The notes beneath the pieces were generated by a model. That model saw nothing but the letters and a program-made list of their open reading frames with translations. It did no database searches and had not been told where the DNA came from. From assembly GCF_037138995.1 (NCBI RefSeq), contig NZ_JBAXHI010000012.1, positions 1-64,000 of the forward strand: a stretch of 64,000 bases of DNA. The letters are read 5' to 3'. Position numbers and translations under genes: made by a program. The DNA is from Chlorohelix sp037138995. GTDB taxonomy: Bacteria > Chloroflexota > Chloroflexia > Chloroheliales > Chloroheliaceae. Below, piece by piece: positions 1 to 7,960 of this stretch (positions are counted from its first letter, which is position 1; each line of letters opens with the position of its first letter).

Positions 1-2
1 TG

Positions 3-200
3 AATCTAGCGCATAATCATGATTCGCATGAACATAACCACGACGAACACGACCACTCACATGACCTGAATCTAGCGCATAATCATGATTCGCATGAACA
101 TAACCACGACGAACACGACCATTCACATGACCTGAATCTGGAGCATGACCATGATTCGCATGAGCATAACCACGACGAACACGACCACTCACATGACCAT
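3..200 (+). repeat. Three 66-bp in-frame tandem repeats (His-rich)
   Basis: Three copies of a 66-bp unit (3-68, 69-134, 135-200) encode 22-residue repeats rich in His and Asp. Copies 1 and 2 differ at one base; copy 3 carries several changes. The array may continue left of the window. Because the unit is a multiple of three, changes in copy number keep the transporter frame. Confidence 0.95.
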
Positions 201-1205
201 AACAAAGGCTTTTTCGGACGCATTTTTGGTGGTCTGGTGCATAGCCACGCGCATGAGGGCGAGGGCGGTCCGGCGCGGTACATGCAGGAAAGCAAGCGCG
301 GAATCTGGGCTATCAAAATCTCGCTGGGCGGACTAGCTCTAACCGCTCTTTTTCAGGTAGTAATAGTCATTATAAGCGGTAGCGCGGCGTTACTTGCAGA
401 TACAATTCACAATTTTGCCGATGCGCTTACCGCCATTCCACTGTGGATTGCCTTTGTAATAGGTCGCCGTGAGGCAAACCGCCGCTATACATACGGCTAC
501 GGACGCGCCGAAGACCTTGCGGGTCTGTTCGTAGTGCTGATAATTTTCATCAGCGTATTGATTGCGCTTTACGAGTCAATAAATCGGATAATCAACCCGC
601 AACCTATAACCAATATCGGTTGGGTGATGGCAGCAGCAATCATTGGCTTTGTGGGCAATGAAGCGGTGGCATTCTTCCGCATCAGTATAGGGCGCGAAAT
701 CAATAGCGCAGCGCTAATCGCCGATGGGCAACATGCGCGTGCCGATGGTTTAACCAGCCTTGCGGTGTTGGGAGGAGCGGTGGGCGTTTTGTTGGGCTTC
801 CCTTTGGCAGACCCCATAGTAGGTTTGCTGATTACTGGAGCAATTATCCTGATTTTGAAAGATTCGGCTAAAGCAATGTACCATCGTGTGATGGATGCGA
901 TTGATCCCGCCATTCTGGATAAAATCGAGCGCGAGGCGAAAGCGGTAGAAGGGGTACGCCTAGTAGATAATGTACGGGCGCGTTGGCACGGACATAAAAT
1001 ATTCGCCGAACTTTCGATTGAAGTGGAAGGGACATTAACCACATCTGCCAGCCACGATATTGGCGAGGAAGTGCGCCATCGCCTGTGGCATAGTGTAACC
1101 ACGCTGGAAGATGCAGTGGTGCATGTTGACCCGTACATTGATGGCACAAATAGCCACCACGATTCAACCGCCCATCACCTACGCACCAACAGTGCAGACA
1201 AATAA
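3..1205 (+). CDS. CDF family cation efflux protein, 5' end missing
   Basis: The frame is open to the left edge, so the start lies outside the window. The product is a cation diffusion facilitator (zinc/cobalt-type exporter of the inner membrane). The first ~70 visible residues are His/Asp-rich and repeat with a 22-residue period. The membrane domain follows, with the CDF metal-site signatures LADTIHNFADAL in one helix and ADGQHARADGLTSLA in a later helix (the H-x3-D pair). A cytoplasmic C-terminal domain starts near ILDKIEREAKAVEGV, and the protein ends in another His cluster (SHHDSTAHH). His-rich termini in this family buffer or sense metal; the exact metal cannot be read from the sequence. 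Confidence 0.9.
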   Translation, partial: NLAHNHDSHEHNHDEHDHSHDLNLAHNHDSHEHNHDEHDHSHDLNLEHDHDSHEHNHDEHDHSHDHNKGFFGRIFGGLVHSHAHEGEGGPARYMQESKRGIWAIKISLGGLALTALFQVVIVIISGSAALLADTIHNFADALTAIPLWIAFVIGRREANRRYTYGYGRAEDLAGLFVVLIIFISVLIALYESINRIINPQPITNIGWVMAAAIIGFVGNEAVAFFRISIGREINSAALIADGQHARADGLTSLAVLGGAVGVLLGFPLADPIVGLLITGAIILILKDSAKAMYHRVMDAIDPAILDKIEREAKAVEGVRLVDNVRARWHGHKIFAELSIEVEGTLTTSASHDIGEEVRHRLWHSVTTLEDAVVHVDPYIDGTNSHHDSTAHHLRTNSADK

Positions 1206-1242
1206 AAAAAGGCGGGTTACTCCAAGCTAAAGAAGTAACCCG
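1204..1242 (-). terminator. Terminator of the aldolase gene, probably bidirectional
   Basis: Perfect 10-bp stem (1212-1221 with 1233-1242, GCGGGTTACT/AGTAACCCGC) followed on the minus strand by a T7 run at 1204-1210. It lies between the convergent transporter and aldolase genes. Confidence 0.85.
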
Positions 1243-1268
1243 CTGCAATTATTCAAATGACAGGGAAA

Positions 1269-2294
1269 TTAACCCACTACTTCAATATTGTCCAGACCAC
1301 CATAAGCGGAATACCACGGTTTTCCACCCTTCGCAAGCACTTCATTAAGCGCTTGGATGTTCTTAACGCCTCGATCCAGCAACCATTCTTCCAGAGCAGC
1401 GCCACCCTTCTCACCGAAAACTGGAACGCCCTCTTTCCAAGTTGCACGTCCACACAACACACCACTATAGCCCACGCCTGCTTCGGCAGCGAGTTCTAGG
1501 CTCTCGCGGAACACATCATCGTCCACACCTGCGCTCAGGTAAATGAAAGGTTTTTTGGTAACTGCGGCGGAGGAATGGAAAAATCCCAGCGCAGCTTTCT
1601 TGTCGTAAGCAGCTTCTCCACCTTTGAAAGCGCGGCTACCAGCCAAAAATTCCACGTTGAAGGGGATTTCTACCTTCAGAATGTCCACGCCATATCGGTC
1701 TTTAGAAAATTCTTCCATGTAGGCAGTGACATACTGCGGTTTTATCTTGGCGAACTCCAGACCCTTCTCATCATAATTATCGTCATAAGCAAGCGGCTCA
1801 AGGAAGAAGGGTACATCTAATGCCGTACATTCCGCACCAATACGCTCGATGAAAGCCGTTTTCACGGAATTAATACTCTCAGAGTCAAAGGGATTGTAAT
1901 ACAGCAGGATTTTGACCGCATCTGCGCCAGCTTCGAGCAACCGACGAGCGCTCCACTCCGGCAACAGGTCGGGCAAGCGACCCTTTACACCGACATCGTA
2001 GCCGGTTTTCTCATAAGCCAGCAAAACGCCGGTACCGGGGGCGCGTGCTTCCAACGAAGGCAAGCCGTATTCTGGATCCATCAGGATGGCACTAGAATAG
2101 GGAGTTAATACCTTAGTAACAATAGTTTTAAACTCGGTAAGAACATCGTCAGAAACAGCAGAGCCTCGCGCCTTTTCAATGCTCTTTTTCAACGAACCAC
2201 GCTGATCCATAGCGGCGGCAGCTATGATACCATTATTATCACTGCAATTCTGGATATGGGTAAATTTACCCTTTGTCATTTTTACTTTACTCAT
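1269..2294 (-). CDS. lacD: Tagatose-1,6-bisphosphate aldolase-like protein (LacD family)
   Basis: Class I aldolase of the LacD family, expected to split tagatose-1,6-bisphosphate (or a related ketose bisphosphate) into DHAP and glyceraldehyde-3-phosphate. The 341-residue length fits the family. The Schiff-base lysine is probably Lys207 in DILKVEIP; AMDQRGSL and the LEPLAYDD strand are also LacD-like. I chose the ATG at 2294 because GAGGGG lies just upstream; a GTG 15 bp earlier would overlap that ribosome site. The gene is last in the xylF-xylG-xylH-like cluster, so it probably handles the phosphorylated sugar taken up by that transporter. The true substrate is unproven. Confidence 0.85.
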   Translation of the reverse strand: MSKVKMTKGKFTHIQNCSDNNGIIAAAAMDQRGSLKKSIEKARGSAVSDDVLTEFKTIVTKVLTPYSSAILMDPEYGLPSLEARAPGTGVLLAYEKTGYDVGVKGRLPDLLPEWSARRLLEAGADAVKILLYYNPFDSESINSVKTAFIERIGAECTALDVPFFLEPLAYDDNYDEKGLEFAKIKPQYVTAYMEEFSKDRYGVDILKVEIPFNVEFLAGSRAFKGGEAAYDKKAALGFFHSSAAVTKKPFIYLSAGVDDDVFRESLELAAEAGVGYSGVLCGRATWKEGVPVFGEKGGAALEEWLLDRGVKNIQALNEVLAKGGKPWYSAYGGLDNIEVVG

Positions 2295-2461
2295 GAAACC
2301 CCTCTTCACAAATTATTTGGTTAGTTCAAGCGGTTGATGCAGAGTATTAAGCCTTTGAGTCAAAGCTTCTTTCACATGTTTATATTCTAGCACTTTGAAA
2401 CAAAGAATGCCAATTTATTAGTATTAAATGCACAAAATTTCAGTTCATTTTTAGTTAGGAT

Positions 2462-2491
2462 TTAAAAAAGCAAGGAGCATAAACCCCTTGC
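2462..2491 (-). terminator. Terminator after permease gene
   Basis: Stem 2470-2477 with 2484-2491 (8 bp including one G-T pair), 6-nt loop, followed on the minus strand by a T6 tract at 2464-2469. It separates the transporter genes from the aldolase gene. Confidence 0.8.
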
Positions 2492-2517
2492 CAGAATTTG
2501 ATTATATTCTCTTGAGA

Positions 2518-3750
2518 TTAGCGGCGATTGGAGGAACGCCGCGCTAACGCATCGGCAGTTACCGCTAAAATCAGAACGACTCCTTCAATTACGTTCTTTA
2601 TACTCTGTTCCTGATCTTGCAGGGTCAAACCGTTTTCAAGGCTGCCAATTACCAGCGCACCCAATACAACTGCCCAGATTGAGCCGCGACCACCGAACAG
2701 ACTAACCCCACCGATTACAGCTGCCGCAATAGCCCTTAGTAGTAGGGTAGAATCAATTTGGGATGCCGCAGCGGTGCTACGCGATAGAAGCATGATTCCA
2801 GCAAAAGCCGCCAGCGTTGAAGCCAACGCGAAGATGGAAAGTTTCATTAAAGTGGTATTGATACCGGCGCGGCGAGCCGCTTCGCTGTTACCGCCCACTG
2901 CATAAAGATGTCGCCCATAGGTAGTTCTCGTCAGCAATATCCAAAAGGTCACAACCAGCCCGACCCAAATTAAACCCGCAATAGGCACACCATTATAGGA
3001 TTGGAGCAACCAGATAACAGCAACCGGCACTATCACCGTCAAACTAAACTGAATGCCTAGGCGCAAAGGGGTTTTGGTTTTCAAACCAATTGCTGCACGA
3101 CGGCGCTGTTCCAAAAGTACAAAGGCTATATATAAGCCGATACCAACTAAAGGAACGAGCCAGCCAAATAGATTATCCATATAGTTAGGGGCAAGGTCGC
3201 GGAGAATCGGGTCGCGCACCGTTAGAGTGGTTTGGCGACCCAATACCAACAACAAGATGCCGGCATAGAAAATAGAACCGGCTAGAGTTACTATAAAAGA
3301 TGGGACTCGTAGTACCGCGATAAAGAAGCCATTGACCAACCCGATAGCAGCACCCGCTACCAGACCGACCAGAATAGCCGCCCACCCGTTCCATTCCTGA
3401 TAAACCGACAGCACCGCTGTAATAGCGCCGCAAGTCTGTGAAACCGCCGCCAAACTCAGGTCGATTTCCCCGAGCAATAGCACCAAAACCGCCGCGATAC
3501 CGATAATACCAACCGAGACCACCTGTTGTAGCAGGTTCGAAATGTTGCGTGGGTCCAGAAATATTCCATTGGTGCTGATCTGGAAAAAAACCACTATAAT
3601 GAGTAAGGTAACTAGTACAGGTAGAAAGCCTAAATCTTGGCGCAACAATGTTTTTATGCTAAAATTTTCCGCCGGTGGAGGTGGTACTGTTCCAGCAAGA
3701 CCGGGTAATTTTTCTACTACAAAGTTTTTGGTTTTGAGTTCGTTACTCAT
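2518..3750 (-). CDS. Sugar ABC transporter permease, XylH/RbsC type
   Basis: Inner-membrane permease of the CUT2 (ribose/xylose) ABC family, 410 residues with about ten hydrophobic segments. The cytoplasmic coupling stretch LLTRTTYGRHLYAVGGNSEA and the following ARRAGINTTLMKLSIF are typical of XylH and RbsC. The first 40 residues are a cytoplasmic tail with a PPPP segment. The start lies 2 nt after the stop of the ATPase gene, so the two are translationally coupled. With the ATPase and the upstream binding-protein gene it forms a complete CUT2 importer, but the binding-protein gene is disrupted here. Confidence 0.92.
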   Translation of the reverse strand: MSNELKTKNFVVEKLPGLAGTVPPPPAENFSIKTLLRQDLGFLPVLVTLLIIVVFFQISTNGIFLDPRNISNLLQQVVSVGIIGIAAVLVLLLGEIDLSLAAVSQTCGAITAVLSVYQEWNGWAAILVGLVAGAAIGLVNGFFIAVLRVPSFIVTLAGSIFYAGILLLVLGRQTTLTVRDPILRDLAPNYMDNLFGWLVPLVGIGLYIAFVLLEQRRRAAIGLKTKTPLRLGIQFSLTVIVPVAVIWLLQSYNGVPIAGLIWVGLVVTFWILLTRTTYGRHLYAVGGNSEAARRAGINTTLMKLSIFALASTLAAFAGIMLLSRSTAAASQIDSTLLLRAIAAAVIGGVSLFGGRGSIWAVVLGALVIGSLENGLTLQDQEQSIKNVIEGVVLILAVTADALARRSSNRR

Positions 3751-3752
3751 GG

Positions 3753-4550
3753 CTATACCTCTGCCTCCGTACCTGCCGGAATTTCACCGAATTCGGCTCC
3801 AGTAATTGCTCCCACCACTTTTTCAGGAGTTGTACTTTTAATATCAAAGGTGGCAGAACGCCGTCCTAAGCGCATTACAATCGCCCGATCTACTACTTCA
3901 AATACATCATGGAGGTTGTGCGAAATAACCACTACCGCCAGACCTTGCTCACGCAAGCGACGAATCAATTGCAAGACCTGTTTGGTTTGAGCGACACCAA
4001 GCGCAGCGGTAGGCTCGTCCAACAAAACCACTTTGGGTTTGCGTAGAATGGTTTTGGCTACTGCGATAGATTGGCGCTGCCCGCCGGAGAGAGCGGCTAC
4101 AGGCACGCGCACTGAGGGGATTTTCACATCCAACGAACGCAACACATTAAGGGTAAGCCGTTCCATCTCTACTTCATTAAGAGTACCCATCAGCAATTCT
4201 TCGCGACCGAGCCAAAGGTTAGCCACTACGTCGAGATTATCGCAAAGGGCGAGGTCTTGGTACACCGTTTCAATCCCTAGGCGGTTGGCATCTTGAGGAG
4301 AAGTTATATGAACACTTTCTCCTTCTATAAAATAGTCCCCAGAATCCGGTATATAGACCCCGGAAATTACTTTGATGAGGGTGGATTTGCCAGCGCCGTT
4401 GTCACCAACAAGCCCAACCACCTCCCCAGCATATGCTTCAAAATCTACATTCATCAGCGCACGCACCGCGCCGAAGGTTTTATTTATGCCTTTTAGCTGC
4501 AAGCGCGGTACCCCAATACCAGCAGTTTTGGCAGTTACTTTCTCACTCAT
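3753..4550 (-). CDS. Sugar ABC transporter ATPase, XylG-like, single domain
   Basis: ATP-binding subunit of a CUT2 sugar importer. Visible motifs are Walker A GDNGAGKST, signature ALSGGQRQSIAVAK, Walker B VVLLDEPTAALG and the switch His in VVVISHNLHDV. At 265 residues it has only one nucleotide-binding domain, whereas RbsA/XylG of enterobacteria are tandem duplications of ~500 residues; single-domain versions are common in Chloroflexota and actinobacteria and presumably dimerise. It sits upstream of and almost touches the permease gene. Confidence 0.92.
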   Translation of the reverse strand: MSEKVTAKTAGIGVPRLQLKGINKTFGAVRALMNVDFEAYAGEVVGLVGDNGAGKSTLIKVISGVYIPDSGDYFIEGESVHITSPQDANRLGIETVYQDLALCDNLDVVANLWLGREELLMGTLNEVEMERLTLNVLRSLDVKIPSVRVPVAALSGGQRQSIAVAKTILRKPKVVLLDEPTAALGVAQTKQVLQLIRRLREQGLAVVVISHNLHDVFEVVDRAIVMRLGRRSATFDIKSTTPEKVVGAITGAEFGEIPAGTEAEV

Positions 4551-4847
4551 TCCTGTTTCTCATCTTCTACCCCTAGAGGAGTGTTTCTGGACGGTTGGTT
4601 ATAGACAAATCCGAAAGCAGTCAGACTTACACTCGGAATGTACAACTATATTTATAAGCGTTAAGACTTAGACGCTCTGATTTTCCTCAACGTTGCGTTG
4701 AAAAAATATGCCAACCTGATAAAGTGAAATATTTCTGAAGTTCTTTAGTACGTTGTTCGGTACATGGAGCAGACATAAAACACCCCTGCAAGCAGGATAC
4801 GCACGCTGTTTAACTCAGGATGGCATAGGTGTGAACAGACTCGGATA
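4551..4847. other. Intergenic region between xylG-like and xylF-like genes
   Basis: About 300 bp with no convincing gene. It separates the binding-protein gene and its terminator from the ATPase gene. I see no clear promoter; the ATPase-permease pair may be read by read-through of the terminator at 4848-4880. Confidence 0.5.
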
Positions 4848-4880
4848 AAAATTGCCCCCACTCTTGTGGGAATGGGGGCA
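4848..4880 (-). terminator. Terminator or attenuator after the binding-protein gene
   Basis: Perfect 8-bp stem TGCCCCCA/TGGGGGCA (4853-4860 with 4873-4880) followed on the minus strand by ATTTTTAT. A terminator here is typical of importer operons in which the binding protein is made in excess over the membrane subunits. Confidence 0.8.
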
Positions 4881-4894
4881 AAAGTTTGCCGGGA

Positions 4895-6165
4895 TTAGCA
4901 GATACCACCGGTACCAGCGGGAAGACCTTTGCAGGCATTTTCTTTCTTGACAAAACCGTCTTTGAACACAGTGGAGACAATGTTGTCTTTAGTCACGGTT
5001 ACGGGAACTGCTAGAACAGACGATATATCTACGCCACCTTTGGTCTTGGTTTTACCGTTTATAATGCTACCGGGGTCTGTACCAGCAGCGAGAGCGGCTA
5101 CCAACTGACCGGTCGCTTTGGCTTCCAGCGGTATAGCTTTGTAAACAGTCATACCTTGGTCTCCGGTGATGATATTCTTGATACCATCATCAGAAGCATC
5201 CTGACCGGTAACAGGCACTTTGCCATTCAACTTCTGGGCACGCAGCGCGGCGATAACGGTGTTAGCCATACCGTCGTTAGCAACATAAGCAATCTGGAGG
5301 TCGTTCTTCTGAGCGGTCAAAACGCCTTCCATCAAGGTTTGGGCTTTGGCATTGTCCCAATCCGGGGTGTACTGATCGTAAACCATGGTCAAGTCGCCGC
5401 TGTCAACCAGAGGTTTCAGCTTATTGAGAGCGCCTTGGCGGAAGAGCAGCGCGTTGTTGTCGGTCTGACCGCCGTTAATCATTGCCAGTTTCGCGCCCTT
5501 TTTCAGACCATAGTTACCGGCTTTGTATTGGTCAGCCAGCCACTGACCCTGCAATTCGCCTACCTTCACATTGTCGAAGGAGACATAGTAAGCAGAATCA
5601 TTGTCTTGGATTAAGCGGTCGTAAGCGATAACCGGCACTTTAGCAGCTTTAGCTTTCTGCACGATGGCGGAAGCTTTATCACCGTCAACAGCGCCCACTA
5701 CCAGAATGCAAGCCCCCTTGGTCAGAGCAGCCTCAGCCTGGTTCTGCTGTGTGTCGGCATTTTTACTAGCGTTGGAATACTGAACGGTAGCGCCGGGGAT
5801 TGCGGCAGCAATTTCCGACTGAAGCAATGGGCGGTCTAAGGCATCCCAGCGGAACGAAGTGTCGGTTTCAGGTAGTAAAATTGCAACGTTCTTGCAGCCT
5901 TTAGCCGCAGAGAAGTCGGCTTTTGCGGCGACAGCAGTAGTAGCTCCAACAGCGGTGGTTGCAGATGCCGTAGTAGCAGCCGGTACAGGGGTAGCAGTGT
6001 TGTCACTTTTGTAACAATGATTGCAGCAAGTTAGCTTAGATTTGTAGTAGCAGCCGGTACAGGGGTAGCAGTGTTGTCACCGCAAGCACCCAGCATCATG
6101 GCAGAACCCATCACAACTGCCAATCCAAGACCAAACTTTTTGTACAGGGACTTGGTAAGTTTCAT
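4895..6165 (-). pseudogene. XylF-like sugar-binding lipoprotein, disrupted by a 74-bp insertion
   Basis: Periplasmic binding protein of the xylose type (Peripla_BP_4). The N-terminus (start 6165, strong AAGGAGG site) is a lipoprotein signal ending in MLGACGDN. After a Thr/Ala linker the frame hits TAA at 6031. The remainder of the protein is open in another frame and runs to 4895: KNVAILLPETDTSFRWDALD, then ILVVGAVDGDKA, YVANDGMANTVIAAL and VTGQDASDDG, all XylF-like. The break is an exact 37-bp duplication (5970-6006 and 6044-6080) flanking 37 novel bases. Deleting 74 bp gives an intact 398-residue protein. An internal start at 5827 would yield a protein with no export signal, so as sequenced the gene should be non-functional. 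An assembly error is the alternative. Confidence 0.9.
5970..6080. repeat. 37-bp direct repeat flanking a 37-bp insert (repeat-spacer-repeat)
   Basis: Bases 5970-6006 and 6044-6080 are identical; the bases on each side differ, so the duplication is exactly 37 bp. The 37 bases between them (6007-6043) do not belong to the gene. Repeat plus insert adds 74 bp and shifts the frame. The geometry matches a one-spacer CRISPR unit, but the repeat is the host gene's own coding sequence. Confidence 0.95.
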
Positions 6166-6465
6166 CCTTGCCTCCTTGGTAGATAAGTGAACAGCATTGT
6201 TACGCTTCTTAAGGATTAGGGCGTGCAACAAAGTCGGAAATATGCAAACTTAAGACGATGATGTAGAAAAACCGTTGGATTTCCGGGCAAAGTCATATCC
6301 GCCCATTTATTCCCAAAAAAAACTGGGAATGGAATTGATTTGAACTGCTAACCATGCTAAAAACATGGGATTTTATCATTGCAGCCTTTGTTATAACCTA
6401 TGCGATTTACGAGAGATTGGTCTGTTGTGTTGAATGGTGTAGTTTATTACGAGTCAACTAGCAGA

Positions 6466-6494
6466 ATCATAAATCATTTTGATTTATTTGTCAA
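6466..6494 (-). promoter_or_regulatory. Promoter of the sugar-uptake genes
   Basis: Minus strand: -35 TTGACA at 6494-6489, 17-bp spacer, -10 TATGAT at 6471-6466. It points to the binding-protein gene ~300 bp away. The palindrome at 6470-6486 fills the spacer, so a bound repressor would block RNA polymerase. Confidence 0.75.
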
Positions 6495-6524
6495 TAGGTT
6501 CTTTCTATAAATCAATTTGATTTA
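6470..6524. promoter_or_regulatory. Two operator palindromes, probably for the ROK regulator
   Basis: TAAATCATTTTGATTTA (6470-6486) and TAAATCAATTTGATTTA (6508-6524) are near-identical palindromes with centres 38 bp apart. They lie between the divergent binding-protein and ROK genes. One fills the -35/-10 spacer, the other lies just upstream of the -35. This is the layout of a locally acting repressor. Confidence 0.75.
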
Positions 6525-6561
6525 TTATTGGCAAACATATTGCAAATTTTGTAAAAAGATT

Positions 6562-6579
6562 CTATCCTTTACAGGATAG
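6562..6579. promoter_or_regulatory. Inverted repeat upstream of the ROK gene
   Basis: Perfect 7-bp arms CTATCCT/AGGATAG around a 4-nt centre. Could be a further operator or a leader hairpin of the regulator mRNA. Confidence 0.4.
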
Positions 6580-6708
6580 TAACTTTCCCAACCAATAAAG
6601 TAAAATTAATACAGCAAATTGCTCGCAAGTTTGGTTAATTAATAACTGATTATGACCCGTATAACTCAACGTGTAAATAGTAAGCGCATTGGATTAATCG
6701 GAGGCAAC

Positions 6709-7938
6709 ATGCCGGGAGGCACAAATCTACCGCGCATTCGGGACTACAATCAAGGGGTAGTGTTAGAAGCAATTCGGCTTGGTGACGGAATTAGCCGGGT
6801 TAAGATTGCAGAGGATACCGGGCTGACTGCCCAGACCGTTTCTAACATTGTGCGGCGTTTGCTGGAAGAAGGGCTAGTAGTAGAAGCTGGGGTTGACCCC
6901 TCCGGGCGCAAACCTCGCGTTAAGTTGCGCATCAATCCTGAAACGCGCTATGCAGTGGGCGTGTTAATGGATCGGGACGGGATTTCGCTGGCATTGTTGG
7001 CGTTGGATGGAAGCGTGGTGGCAAGTTCCTTCCAACCGTTGACTGTTCCCGTATATGAAACAGACGCGATTATTGATATGGTGGCACGCTGTATCCGCGA
7101 AATGATCGAAAATGCGCGGATTCCTGAGCATAAAATATTGGGAGTAGGGGTAGGCTGGCCCGGAGCAATGGATCACGAGCGGGGTATTGTATATGAGCCG
7201 CTGGATTTATTCGGGCAGAATTGGAAAGAACTAAACCTGAAAGAGGCGCTGGAAGAACGCACTGGTTTGCGGGTACTGGTAGATAACGATGCTACCGCTG
7301 CCGCTATAGGCGAGCATTGGGTGGGCGGCGCACAAAACGCCACAAATTACGCCTACATTTTTATGGGCGCAGGCATAGGCGCAGGTATTTTCATCCAAGA
7401 TCAAATTTACCGGGGCGATACCACTAACGCCGGAGAGTTCGGGCATATTGCTATAAACTTTGAGGGTCCGCTATGCTTTTGTGGTAATCGGGGCTGTCTG
7501 GAAACTTACTGCTCCCCGGCAGCAATGGTAGCAAAGATTAATATGCTGCTGGACGAAAACAAGCCTAGTTTGTTGAGCGTACGCAAAGGTAAAATTGATT
7601 TTGAGACAGTGACCAACGCCGCGCTCGAAGGCGATGAACTGGCGCTTTCGGTAGTAAAGGAAGCGGCGCGTATTCTAGCGGCGGGTATCGTCAGTCTGGT
7701 AAACTTATTGGACATTCGGCTGGTGATTCTGGGAGGCAACAAATTGCACTCGCTCCGTCACCTCTATCAAAACGAGGTGGACAAAGCCTTGAACGAGCGG
7801 TTAATCACCCGCAATGTGAAGCCGGTAACAGTGGAGCTTTCAATGGCAGGCGAATTTGCCGGAGCAGTAGGCGCGGCAGCACTGGTACTACACGAAATCT
7901 ATACCCCCCGTTTGGCAGGATTGAGTCTTTCCTCCTGA
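6709..7938 (+). CDS. ROK-family transcriptional regulator (XylR/NagC type)
   Basis: An N-terminal winged-helix domain (ISRVKIAEDTGLTAQTVSNIV) is followed by a ROK sugar-kinase-like domain with AGIGAGIFI, GEFGHIAI and the zinc-site CFCGNRGCLE. ROK regulators of this shape repress sugar-catabolic operons and are released by the sugar. It is divergent from the sugar ABC transporter and faces two palindromic operators, so that operon is the obvious target. I prefer the ATG at 6709 (GGAGG four bases upstream) to an in-frame ATG at 6652 with no ribosome site; the longer form would add 19 basic residues. Confidence 0.88.
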   Translation: MPGGTNLPRIRDYNQGVVLEAIRLGDGISRVKIAEDTGLTAQTVSNIVRRLLEEGLVVEAGVDPSGRKPRVKLRINPETRYAVGVLMDRDGISLALLALDGSVVASSFQPLTVPVYETDAIIDMVARCIREMIENARIPEHKILGVGVGWPGAMDHERGIVYEPLDLFGQNWKELNLKEALEERTGLRVLVDNDATAAAIGEHWVGGAQNATNYAYIFMGAGIGAGIFIQDQIYRGDTTNAGEFGHIAINFEGPLCFCGNRGCLETYCSPAAMVAKINMLLDENKPSLLSVRKGKIDFETVTNAALEGDELALSVVKEAARILAAGIVSLVNLLDIRLVILGGNKLHSLRHLYQNEVDKALNERLITRNVKPVTVELSMAGEFAGAVGAAALVLHEIYTPRLAGLSLSS

Positions 7939-7960
7939 TAAAAAGAGCGCCCCCCCTTGC

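Noticed and set aside
569..1147. 192-codon minus-strand frame
   Set aside because: Shadow of the CDF transporter gene with no domain.
5970..6080. Genuine minimal CRISPR array
   Set aside because: The repeat is the coding sequence of the surrounding gene and occurs only here; no leader, further units or cas genes are near.
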